Assembly (NCBI GenBank): GCA_905234645.1
Contig: CAJOIS010000015.1
Location: 1 to 59,807, forward strand
Direction: 5' to 3'
Origin: an uncultured Bacteroidales bacterium
GTDB taxonomy: Bacteria > Bacteroidota > Bacteroidia > Bacteroidales > F082
Length of the DNA: 59,807 nucleotides
Part shown: in pieces, positions 16,485-24,127 of the stretch
How the letters are laid out: each line of letters starts with the position of its first letter
Position numbering within the stretch: position 1 is the stretch's first letter
Made by a program: the position numbers and the translations under genes
The notes under the pieces: model-generated
The model's input: only the letters and a program-made list of their open reading frames with translations
Databases searched by the model: none
What the model was told of the DNA's origin: nothing

Positions 16485-16556
16485 CAAAAAATTCTCTTAC
16501 AATGCGCACATTCTTAGCGTTTGAGCACATTTTTTTCTTTCTATTCATAAAAATGC

Positions 16557-16564
16557 TATTTTTG
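16557..16564 (+). promoter_or_regulatory. -7 box for the C10 protease gene
   Basis: TATTTTTG matches TAnnTTTG, about 40 bases before ATG 16605. No -33 box is evident at standard spacing. Confidence 0.45.
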
Positions 16565-16604
16565 CGACAAAATTTAACGATGTTGGATCTAACGATTTCA
16601 CACT

Positions 16605-19259
16605 ATGAAAAGACTATTTCTCGTATTAACGCTATTATTTGCAACTCTTTCCACTACATTTGCCCAAACCGCACAAAAAGTCGACGAAGCAACGGCCCGA
16701 AAGACCGCACAAGCCTTTGCCAATACCAAAGCATATAAAAGCCTGGGATTGAATTTGGTTTCGTCCGATGGTGTATACATCTACAACATTGGAGAACAAG
16801 GTTTTGTCATCGTATCAAGCAACACCGTCCTTCCGCCCGTGTTGGGTTGGTCTGACCAGGGTAACTTCCCCGACATGGAAAACGCACCCGACAACTTCCG
16901 TTTCTGGATTGGGCGCTATAGCGAAATGATCGACTTCGCCGTTGCCAATGGCATCACACCTGAAGCAAACATACAACAGCAATGGGAGAATGCCGCACAA
17001 GGCATTTTTGGAGTAAGGAACGCACAGACGGTGGATCCTTTGGTCAGCACTCACTGGAACCAAGACTGCTACTACAACGAATACTGTCCCGATGCTCCCG
17101 GCTACGGCTGGGGCGGCTGGGGCGGCGGTCCCTGCGGACACGCTTATGCCGGATGTGTGGCAACTGCCATGGGGCAGGTGATGAAATATTGGAATCATCC
17201 CGCACACGGCTTCGGCTCGCATAGTTACAACCACAGCGAATATGGAACACAAAGCGCCGACTTCGGCAACACCACTTACCAATGGAGCCAAATGCCCAAC
17301 GATGTTTGGGACTACAACGATGCCGTGGCCACCCTACTCTACCACTGCGGCGTAAGTGTCAACATGAACTACGGTCCCAGTGGCAGTGGAGCCTATTCTC
17401 CTGACGTGGAAACCGCCCTGCGCACCTATTTCGGATACTGCGGTGCCAAATACCTCAACAAGAGCAGCTACCAAGAAGAAGCATGGATTGCCATGTTGAA
17501 GGCTGAACTCGACCTCTCCCACCCTATTTACTATTCCGGCTCCCACGAAAGCAGTGGTCATGCCTTCGTCTGCGACGGCTACGACAATGACGACCTCATG
17601 CACTTCAACTTCGGTTGGAGTGGCAGTGGCGACGGTTACTACAGCACCTACGATGTTAATAGCTTCAACGAAAACCAGGCCGTAGTAACCCATATCTATC
17701 CCATTGAGATACAAGCCGATGCCAACGGCATCATCTACGTCACCCCCGACGGACAAGGCGACGGATCGTCATGGGACAACGCCACCGACAAACTAGAGTT
17801 AGCGACAGCATTTTCCAGAGGAAACGGCACCATGGTATGGGTGAAAAAAGGCACCTATTATGGCGACGTCACCAATTCCGAAGGCGCTTTCTACATCACC
17901 GAAGGCAACCACATCTATGGTGGCTTTGAAGGTGACGAAGCTCCCGATTACGACCTCTCACTGCGCAATTTCAACAAGAACACCACCATCCTTGACGGTC
18001 AGAACGAACGTCGTGTGCTGATGATGGACGAGGCACTGAATTCAGCCTCTGCCGCCATCTGGGATGGTTTCACCATCAAGAACGGATCTGGCGCTAGTGG
18101 TGCTGGCGTCTATCTCAACAACTACGTCACCCTTTCCAACTGCACCATCAAGCACAACAACGCCACCATGTACGGCGGCGGCATTTACATCAACTCGACA
18201 GGTGGTACGGCTCGTGTCAGCCTAAATTACACTGTCGTCAGGGACAACAGCGCATCAATGGGTGGCGGCATCTGCGACCGCGTCGGCGCCAATTATACCA
18301 ACTGCAGCATCAGCAATAACACATCCTCAACCAAAGGCGGTGGCATCTACCTTTATAATAGCGCCGAACCCGTATTCAAAAACTGCATCCTCAGCAACAA
18401 CACGGCCAAAAACGCCGGTGGAATGTACGCTAGAGGCAAATTCACCGCCTACAACTGCGACATCGTGATGAACCTGGCGACAGAAACCACCGGAGGCATC
18501 TTCAACGAGAATCACCACAACAAATACTATAATTGCATCCTTTGGGGCAACATCGCTAATGGAGAACCCAGCCAAGCAGATGATGTCAGCGATTACGAGT
18601 ATTGCGCTGTGCAAGGCGGCGTGGACGGCACAGAAATCATCAACCTGCCAGCGGAGAACAACGGCAACGAGCCTGGAGTCTATGTCCGTTTTCGCAATCT
18701 GCCCAATGGCGCAGGTGCCAGCTACCACAACGAAGATTGGAGTCTGCATTCGCGCAGCGTCTGCCTTAACGCCGGAAAACCCAACACCACAGGTGCCGGC
18801 AATATCGACATCTCCGGAGCCCCTCGCCTGCAGAAAGGCCGCATTGATATTGGCGCCTACGAAAGCTGCGCCTCTCTCACCTTGATTGAGGATGCCATTT
18901 ACGAAAGTGATGTGTATTGGTTTGGAAGTCGTCCTTTGACCGAACCCGGCTATTATACTGCCATGCTGGATGGCGCCGACTGCGATAGCGTCATCGGTTT
19001 GACACTGATGGTTTTGGAAGGCATGGCTGAGAATAGCTCATCTGAAATCCATGTTTGGCCCAACCCCACGAAAGACCTATTGCATATTGAAGCTGAAGGC
19101 ATGGAAAAAGCCGAAGTCTTCAACCTGTTGGGACAAATCGTATTGCAAGCCGAGAAAGTTGAAACCATCAACATGGAAAGTTTCAAAAAAGGCATCTATT
19201 TCTTGCGTGTCAGCGACAGATTTGGAAACAACAACATCATCAAAATTGTCAAAGAATAA
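16605..19259 (+). CDS. T9SS-secreted C10 (streptopain-like) cysteine protease with beta-helix domain
   Basis: The 884-residue product has a signal peptide ending at TFAQ (residue 21), then an inhibitory propeptide-like region. The C10 peptidase domain follows, with catalytic Cys184 in GCVATAMGQVMKYW and His319 in SSGHAFVCDGYD. From about residue 380 to 745 there are parallel beta-helix-like repeats (GGGIYINSTGG, GGGICDRVG, GGGIYLYNSAEP) of the kind found in polymorphic outer-membrane and polysaccharide-active proteins. The last 75 residues (IHVWPNPTKDLLHIEAEG to NIIKIVKE) are a T9SS type A sorting domain. It should be exported, then attached or released at the cell surface. msrA starts 5 bases after its stop. 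Confidence 0.88.
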   Translation: MKRLFLVLTLLFATLSTTFAQTAQKVDEATARKTAQAFANTKAYKSLGLNLVSSDGVYIYNIGEQGFVIVSSNTVLPPVLGWSDQGNFPDMENAPDNFRFWIGRYSEMIDFAVANGITPEANIQQQWENAAQGIFGVRNAQTVDPLVSTHWNQDCYYNEYCPDAPGYGWGGWGGGPCGHAYAGCVATAMGQVMKYWNHPAHGFGSHSYNHSEYGTQSADFGNTTYQWSQMPNDVWDYNDAVATLLYHCGVSVNMNYGPSGSGAYSPDVETALRTYFGYCGAKYLNKSSYQEEAWIAMLKAELDLSHPIYYSGSHESSGHAFVCDGYDNDDLMHFNFGWSGSGDGYYSTYDVNSFNENQAVVTHIYPIEIQADANGIIYVTPDGQGDGSSWDNATDKLELATAFSRGNGTMVWVKKGTYYGDVTNSEGAFYITEGNHIYGGFEGDEAPDYDLSLRNFNKNTTILDGQNERRVLMMDEALNSASAAIWDGFTIKNGSGASGAGVYLNNYVTLSNCTIKHNNATMYGGGIYINSTGGTARVSLNYTVVRDNSASMGGGICDRVGANYTNCSISNNTSSTKGGGIYLYNSAEPVFKNCILSNNTAKNAGGMYARGKFTAYNCDIVMNLATETTGGIFNENHHNKYYNCILWGNIANGEPSQADDVSDYEYCAVQGGVDGTEIINLPAENNGNEPGVYVRFRNLPNGAGASYHNEDWSLHSRSVCLNAGKPNTTGAGNIDISGAPRLQKGRIDIGAYESCASLTLIEDAIYESDVYWFGSRPLTEPGYYTAMLDGADCDSVIGLTLMVLEGMAENSSSEIHVWPNPTKDLLHIEAEGMEKAEVFNLLGQIVLQAEKVETINMESFKKGIYFLRVSDRFGNNNIIKIVKE

Positions 19260-19264
19260 CTCCT

Positions 19265-19744
19265 ATGGCAAAAGCCTATTTCTCAGCAGGTTGCTTTTGG
19301 GGCGTAGAGTATTATTTCAAACGCCTCAAGGGTGTGACGAAGACGGCGGTCGGCTTTATGGGCGGTGAGCTTGAAGGCCCAAGCTACAAACAAGTCAAAA
19401 CGGGTACTACGGGGCACTTAGAGACCATCGAAGTGGAATACGACCCTGAACAGGCTTCCTATGAGGCCTTGGTACGTTATTTCTTCGAGATACACGACTT
19501 CGAGCAGGCCGACGGCCAAGGCATCGACATCGGCACTCAATATCTCTCCGCCATTTGGTTCAACGACACCACGGAACGCGACACGGCCATCAAAGTCTTT
19601 GGCGAGCTGATGCAGATGGGCTATCATCCCGCCACGCAGATCCGGCAGACCATGGTCTTCTACCCCGCCGAGGACTACCATCAGGACTACCTCGACCAGC
19701 GTGGTGAGACGCCGGAATGTCATGTTTGGCGAAAAATATTTTGA
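19265..19744 (+). CDS. msrA: Peptide methionine sulfoxide reductase A
   Basis: A 159-residue enzyme that reduces methionine-S-sulfoxide in proteins. The catalytic motif is AGCFWGVE with the nucleophilic Cys10, and GYHPATQI, FYPAEDYHQDYL and the conserved GQGIDIGTQYLSAIW are all present. There is no signal peptide, so it acts in the cytoplasm. It begins 5 bases after the stop of the secreted C10 protease, suggesting co-transcription, although a functional link is not evident. No resolving Cys is obvious apart from one near the C-terminus (ECHVW), as in many single-domain forms. Confidence 0.95.
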   Translation: MAKAYFSAGCFWGVEYYFKRLKGVTKTAVGFMGGELEGPSYKQVKTGTTGHLETIEVEYDPEQASYEALVRYFFEIHDFEQADGQGIDIGTQYLSAIWFNDTTERDTAIKVFGELMQMGYHPATQIRQTMVFYPAEDYHQDYLDQRGETPECHVWRKIF

Positions 19745-19776
19745 AACTTGTAGGTTGTCAAATTATGGCAACCGCG

Positions 19777-20340
19777 TCAAAAAGCCACCCCAACCCTAAA
19801 CCCTGCAGTGAACGCCGTGGGACTATCGCAGCTCCATCCGATGAAGCCGTGATGGTAGTTGCTAAAGTTGCTGTTTCCCGATGCCAATCCAAGGCCACCA
19901 TAAACATCAAAAACGAACCATCGTCGCACCCAATCGTAACCAATAACCCCCATCAAGGCCATACGATCAACCTTAAGCCTCCCTTCGGTGAGATGGTTAT
20001 AATGATATGTTGAATAACACAACTCTGGCTTGATGTAAAAGCCACACATTTGGTTATTGAAATTTCGCTCATTAGCGAGAATGAACTTGTATGCCAACCG
20101 CCATGCCGTCCCTTTGGGGTTGCTGTTCTTCAGTTTGTCAAAGCCCCAACCAATAACCCCAAACGTCACCTCAATACTCTGATAATCATACACTAGTCTT
20201 TCATAAGTAACCTTCGATGTGCCACTCGCCAACGAGAGCAATGCCACCTTGATTTCGTTCTTGCGCATCTTGGGTTGCTCCGTTTGTGAAAATGCCACTA
20301 TCGGCATCAACAAACCTAAAACAAGTATTTTCATTTTCAT
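19777..20340 (-). CDS. Predicted outer-membrane beta-barrel protein (187 aa)
   Basis: A signal peptide ends at VAFSQ (about residue 19). The mature part alternates polar and hydrophobic residues in short strands and is rich in Gly and aromatics (YQSIEVTFGVIGWGF, RLAYKFILANE, FVFDVYGGLGLASG), ending GFRVGVAF with a terminal Phe, as expected for a small 8-stranded outer-membrane barrel. I do not recognise a specific family beyond a resemblance to DUF3575-like barrels. It is convergent with msrA and divergent from pckA. A TAACTTTG box lies at 20348-20355, very close to the start. Confidence 0.75.
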   Translation of the reverse strand: MKMKILVLGLLMPIVAFSQTEQPKMRKNEIKVALLSLASGTSKVTYERLVYDYQSIEVTFGVIGWGFDKLKNSNPKGTAWRLAYKFILANERNFNNQMCGFYIKPELCYSTYHYNHLTEGRLKVDRMALMGVIGYDWVRRWFVFDVYGGLGLASGNSNFSNYHHGFIGWSCDSPTAFTAGFRVGVAF

Positions 20341-20347
20341 TCTGCTG

Positions 20348-20355
20348 CAAAGTTA
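20348..20355 (-). promoter_or_regulatory. -7 box for the barrel gene
   Basis: TAACTTTG on the minus strand matches TAnnTTTG only 8 bases before ATG 20340, implying an almost leaderless mRNA. No -33 box at proper spacing was found. Confidence 0.4.
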
Positions 20356-20409
20356 CAACTATTTTGTAAAGAATAAAGTGTTTTCCATTCCACCAATTGA
20401 ATTATTCCC

Positions 20410-20417
20410 TACCTTTG
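20410..20417 (+). promoter_or_regulatory. -7 box for pckA
   Basis: TACCTTTG matches TAnnTTTG, 30 bases before ATG 20447. The -33 region has no clear TTTG. Confidence 0.5.
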
Positions 20418-20446
20418 CACATCTATTCAACTAAAACATTTCAATT

Positions 20447-22059
20447 ATGGCAAAAAACATCGAAGAAATCAAAGCCGCGTTGGCCGGATACGGCATCACC
20501 GGTGTGAAAGACGTTTACTATAACCCGAGTTACGAGCAGCTCTTTAAAGACGAGATGAACCCTGCCCTCGAAGGCTACGACAAGGGCGTTTTGACCGAAC
20601 TTGACGCCGTCAACGTGATGACGGGCATCTACACAGGCCGCTCACCCAAGGACAAGTACATCGTGATGGACAAAAACTCGAAGGACACCGTTTGGTGGAC
20701 CACCGAGTGCTACAAGAACGATAACCACCCGATGAGTGAAGAAGTGTGGGCACAGGTGAAAGACCTCGCCAAGAAACAACTCAGCGGCAAGAACCTTTAT
20801 GTGGTCGACGCTTTCTGCGGTGCCAACAAGGACACCCGCATGGCCGTCCGCTTCATCATGGAAGTGGCATGGCAAGCACATTTCGTGCTGAATATGTTCA
20901 TTAAACCCACGGCTGAGGAACTGGCTGAGTTTAAGCCGAACTTCACCGTCTACACCGCCTCGAAAGCCAAGGTCGACAACTACAAGGAACTCGGCCTGAA
21001 CAGCGACACCTGCGTGGCTTTCAACGTCAGCAGCCGCGAACAGGTGATTCTGAACACTTGGTACGGTGGCGAGATGAAGAAAGGCATGTTCTCGATGATG
21101 AACTACTACCTGCCGCTGCAAGGCATCGCCGCCATGCACTGCTCCGCCAACACCGACCCATCTTCTTCGGTTTGAGCGGCACGGGCAAGACCACCCTTTC
21201 GACCGACCCGAAGCGCTTGCTCATCGGCGACGACGAGCACGGCTGGGACGATGAAGGTGTCTTCAACTTCGAAGGTGGCTGCTATGCCAAGGTCATCAAC
21301 CTTGACAAGGAGAGCGAACCTGACATCTATAACGCCATCAAGCGCAATGCCCTGCTGGAGAATGTCACCGTCGATGCCAACGGCAAAATTGATTTCAAGG
21401 ACAAGAGCGTGACCGAGAACACCCGCGTCTCCTACCCCATCGAACACATCGAGAAGATTGTGAAGAACGTGCGTCCCATCTCAGCTGGTCCCGCCGCCAA
21501 GAACGTCATCTTCCTCAGTGCCGACGCTTTCGGCGTGCTGCCTCCTGTCAGCATCCTGACACCCGAACAATGCAAGTACTACTTCCTTAGCGGCTTCACC
21601 GCCAAGCTGGCCGGCACCGAGCGCGGCATCACCGAGCCTACGCCTACCTTCAGCGCCTGCTTCGGCCAAGCCTTCCTTGAACTGCACCCGACCAAGTACG
21701 CTGAGGAGTTAGTGAAGCGCATGGAAAAGAGCAACGCCAAGGCTTACCTCGTCAATACAGGCTGGAACGGCACGGGCAAGCGTATCTCCATCAAGGACAC
21801 GCGCGGCATCATCGACGCCATCCTCGATGGCAGCATCGAGAAGGCCCCGACCAAGAAGATCCCGTATTTCAACTTCGAAGTGCCGACCGCCCTCCCAAGT
21901 GTCGACCCGAACATCCTCGACCCGCGCGACACCTACGCCGACAGGGGCGTCTGGGAAGAGAAAGCCAAAGACCTCTCCTCGCGCTTCATCAAGAACTTCG
22001 AGAAGTTCACGACCAACGAAGCGGGTAAGGCATTGGTCGCCGCTGGACCGAAACTTTGA
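20447..22059 (+). pseudogene. pckA: Phosphoenolpyruvate carboxykinase (ATP) with an internal frameshift
   Basis: PckA interconverts oxaloacetate and PEP. Frame one runs from ATG 20447 through [20 protein letters not shown] to [10 protein letters not shown], then hits a stop at 21175. Frame two resumes with [19 protein letters not shown] (P-loop), [20 protein letters not shown] and [17 protein letters not shown] to [14 protein letters not shown] at 22059. Between ANTD and IFFG only 2 bases remain, where relatives carry about seven residues, so roughly 19 bases are missing near 21160. All catalytic motifs survive on one side or the other. As written no full-length enzyme can be made. This may be an assembly error, since both halves are well conserved. 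Confidence 0.9.
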
Positions 22060-22079
22060 TTTCCTTTGACGCGCTTCGC

Positions 22080-22168
22080 GTCATTGCGAGGAGGAACGAC
22101 GAAGCAATCTATACCACAAGTATATGCTTCAAAGTAATGGCCTAGACTGCTTCGTTCCTCGCAGTGAC
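22080..22168. repeat. Palindromic intergenic repeat, copy 1
   Basis: The left arm begins GTCATTGCGAGGAGGAACGA and the right arm ends CTTCGTTCCTCGCAGTGAC, forming a long imperfect hairpin after the pckA stop. A second copy with the same core is at 23977-24066. This TCATTGCGAGG-type element is a common dispersed repeat in several bacterial phyla. Confidence 0.8.
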
Positions 22169-22184
22169 AGCAGCCAACAAAGAC

Positions 22185-22220
22185 GAGCCGCTCCGATTGG
22201 GGCGGCTCAAATTGTTTTGG
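22185..22220 (+). terminator. GC hairpin, copy 1 (pckA terminator)
   Basis: GAGCCGCTCC pairs with GGGGCGGCTC around GATT, followed by AAATTGTTTT. The same hairpin sequence recurs at 23780 and, inverted, at 24077. Confidence 0.75.
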
Positions 22221-22224
22221 AGCG

Positions 22225-22398
22225 AAAATTTGTGGATTACTGCAAATTTGGACAGAAAAAATTTGTGGATTACTGCAAATTTGGACAGAAAAAATTTGTG
22301 GATTACTGCAAATTTGGACAGAATACTGCAAATTTGGACAGAAAAAATTTGTGGATTACTGCAAATTTGGACAGAAAAAATTTGTGGATTACTGCAAA
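22225..22398 (+). repeat. 33-bp tandem repeat array upstream of the ATPase gene
   Basis: The unit reads TTTGTGGATTACTGCAAATT then TGGACAGAAAAAA. Copies begin at 22229, 22262, 22295, 22348 and 22381, with a 20-base partial copy at 22328. Each full copy contains the 8-bp palindrome CAAATTTG. The last copy loses the palindrome and instead supplies the -33 TTTG of the ATPase promoter. There are no spacers, so it is not CRISPR. Confidence 0.92.
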
Positions 22399-22412
22399 AC
22401 ATCTTATTTTTG
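22381..22412 (+). promoter_or_regulatory. Promoter of the AAA ATPase, built on the last repeat unit
   Basis: TTTG at 22381-22384, a 20-base spacer and TATTTTTG at 22405-22412 match the Bacteroidetes consensus exactly. ATG 22442 follows 30 bases later. Its -33 box is the first four bases of the last 33-bp repeat. Confidence 0.8.
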
Positions 22413-22441
22413 CAGCGATTTTCAATAAGTTAGGTGTTTTT

Positions 22442-23773
22442 ATGATATTCAAGCGGAAACTATATGACAAAATGCTGGAATGGAAACAGCAATGGAAAGG
22501 ACAATACGCGCTTCTGATTAAGGGGGCGAGACGCGTCGGCAAATCCACTTTGGTTGAAGAATTTGCCAAACGCGAGTACAAATCCTACATCCTCATCGAT
22601 TTCTCGAAGCCGTCAAAGCAAATCAACGAACTATTTGAGGACATGATGGACTTGGACTATTTCTTCGTGCGCCTGCAAACACTTTTGAAAGTGAACCTTT
22701 ACGAGCGGGAGTCTGTCATCGTGTTTGATGAGGTGCAAAACCAACCATTGGCTCGACAAGCCATCAAGCATTTAGTCAAGGATGGGCGATACGACTATTT
22801 GGAAACGGGTTCTCTCATTTCCATTCGGAAAAACATCCAAAACATCGTCATACCCAGCGAGGAAATGAGCATGACTTTGTATCCAATGGATTGGGAGGAG
22901 TTTTATTGGGCGACAGGCAATGAAGTCAGCCCCGACCAACTCAGGCAAGTTTTTGCCATGCGCCGCCCTATGGGTCAGGCAGTTCATCTACGCTGGATGC
23001 GCGACTTGCGGCTTTACATGCTTGTTGGTGGAATGCCCCAAGCCGTGGACGCATACCTGCAATATAACAATCTGCAAAAGGTGGACGACATGAAGCGGGA
23101 AATCCTAAAGTTATATGAAGTTGATTTCAACAAGATTGACCCTTCGGGAAGAGCTTCGAAGATGTTCAAGGACATTCCGGCACAACTCTCGGGCAACGCT
23201 TCCCGATACATGATTGAAACTGCCATTGACGAACGTCGTTCGGAAAACACGGAAATCATTGTTTCGGAGATGCAGGAGAGCATGGTCATCAACCTTGCGC
23301 ACCATGTCACCGACCCCAATGTGGGCATGGGACTGACCAAATCCTTGTTTTCCTACAAGATGTTCCTTGCCGATACAGGTCTGTTCGTGACTTTGGCATT
23401 TTGGGACAAAAACTTCACCGAAAATGTTATCTATCAAAAACTTCTGTCTGACAAGTTGAAGGCTAATCTAGGCTATGTTTATGAGAATTTGATTGCGCAG
23501 ATGCTCCGAACGGCAGGCAACGAATTGTATTATTACACTTTTCCCACGGGCAACGGAAACAAAAACTACGAGGTGGACTTTCTGATTTCGCGGGGCAACA
23601 AACTTGTTCCCATTGAGGTGAAGTCATCGGGGTATAAGACGCACAAGTCATTGGATGAATTCTGTAAGAAGTACCCTTCGAGAATAGGAGAACGCATCCT
23701 ACTTTACACCAAGGATTATCAGAAAGACGACGTCGTTACTTGTTTGCCAGTTTATTTTACGGCGTTGATATAA
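22442..23773 (+). CDS. AAA-family ATPase with DUF4143 C-terminal domain (443 aa)
   Basis: Walker A is GARRVGKST (residues 28-36) and Walker B ESVIVFDEVQN. The C-terminal third is the DUF4143 region, with YVYENLIAQMLRTAGNELYY and then EVDFLI...PIEVKSSGYKTH, which resembles the E-x-D...E-x-K core of PD-(D/E)XK nuclease folds. Such ATPases are frequent, patchily distributed and present in many copies in Bacteroidetes; their role is unknown. The frame is open to an ATG at 22124 through the repeat array, but the consensus promoter at 22381-22412 supports ATG 22442. It sits alone between two pckA 3' ends and palindromic repeats, so it was probably acquired as a unit. Confidence 0.88.
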   Translation: MIFKRKLYDKMLEWKQQWKGQYALLIKGARRVGKSTLVEEFAKREYKSYILIDFSKPSKQINELFEDMMDLDYFFVRLQTLLKVNLYERESVIVFDEVQNQPLARQAIKHLVKDGRYDYLETGSLISIRKNIQNIVIPSEEMSMTLYPMDWEEFYWATGNEVSPDQLRQVFAMRRPMGQAVHLRWMRDLRLYMLVGGMPQAVDAYLQYNNLQKVDDMKREILKLYEVDFNKIDPSGRASKMFKDIPAQLSGNASRYMIETAIDERRSENTEIIVSEMQESMVINLAHHVTDPNVGMGLTKSLFSYKMFLADTGLFVTLAFWDKNFTENVIYQKLLSDKLKANLGYVYENLIAQMLRTAGNELYYYTFPTGNGNKNYEVDFLISRGNKLVPIEVKSSGYKTHKSLDEFCKKYPSRIGERILLYTKDYQKDDVVTCLPVYFTALI

Positions 23774-23779
23774 GAAATG

Positions 23780-23806
23780 ACGAGCCGCTCCGATTGGGGC
23801 GTCTCG
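23780..23806 (+). terminator. GC hairpin, copy 2 (ATPase terminator)
   Basis: ACGAGCCGCTCC and GGGGCGTCTCGT flank GATT just after the ATPase stop. The left half is identical to copy 1 at 22185 over 20 bases; the right arm has one change that still pairs. Confidence 0.7.
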
Positions 23807-23910
23807 TTAGTTCGAATTGCAGATTATTGCCCAATAGCCAATCGCAAATCAATGGTTTTCCCATTTACCAAATAATTAATAAATTACAAACGCAAACTGC
23901 ACTTTTTGGA

Positions 23911-23972
23911 AGGTTTCGAAAATATCCAATGCCGCTGGCAAGGCTTTGGTCGCTGCAAGGCCGAAACTCTAA
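23911..23972 (+). pseudogene. Remnant of a second pckA 3' end
   Basis: The frame ending at TAA 23970-23972 reads [13 protein letters not shown], against [13 protein letters not shown] at the true pckA end, and TTCGAAAA upstream aligns with the FEK codons of pckA. Over the last 42 bases there are about 11 differences, mostly at third codon positions, so it is a diverged copy and not a fresh duplicate. It is followed, as in the intact copy, by the palindromic repeat and the GC hairpin. Between 23806 and 23911 I see nothing else of note. Confidence 0.75.
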
Positions 23973-23976
23973 ACAT

Positions 23977-24066
23977 GCTTTGCGTCATTGCGAGGAACGA
24001 AGCAATCCAGATAATAAAACACTAACCTGGATTGTTTCGTCGTTCCTACTCGCAATGACGCAAAGC
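23977..24066. repeat. Palindromic intergenic repeat, copy 2
   Basis: GCTTTGCGTCATTGCGAG pairs perfectly with CTCGCAATGACGCAAAGC, with further pairing inside through AATCCAG/CTGGATT. Its core matches copy 1 at 22080-22168 and it again follows a pckA 3' end. Confidence 0.85.
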
Positions 24067-24076
24067 GACAACAAAA

Positions 24077-24110
24077 CGAACCGCCCCGAATGGAGCGGCT
24101 CGCTGTTTTT
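24077..24110. terminator. GC hairpin, copy 3, between convergent units
   Basis: CGAACCGCCCC pairs with GGAGCGGCTCG around GAAT, with TTTTT following on the plus strand and TTTTGTTG on the minus strand. It can end transcripts from both sides, including the minus-strand T9SS gene at 24128. Confidence 0.75.
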
Positions 24111-24127
24111 AAATGTTGGTTGAAATC

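Noticed and set aside
16450..16604. T-box or leader RNA before thrS
   Set aside because: The space is short, holds the divergent -7 boxes, and shows no T-box core or antiterminator pair.
21058..22059. Separate short PckA gene starting inside the pckA 5' half
   Set aside because: The frame before IFFGLSG is the out-of-frame reading of the first half; this is one gene with a frameshift, not two genes.
22225..22398. CRISPR array
   Set aside because: The units are contiguous with no unique spacers and no cas genes are present.
22124..22441. N-terminal extension of the ATPase through the 33-bp repeats (KFVDYCKFGQK units)
   Set aside because: A consensus promoter sits at 22381-22412, inside this frame, and the extension is encoded only by the repeats; ATG 22442 matches the domain start.
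23774..23910. Possible similarity of 23815-23835 to the inverted 33-bp repeat
   Set aside because: Only a few bases match (TTGCAG, TTATTGCC); not enough to claim another array unit.
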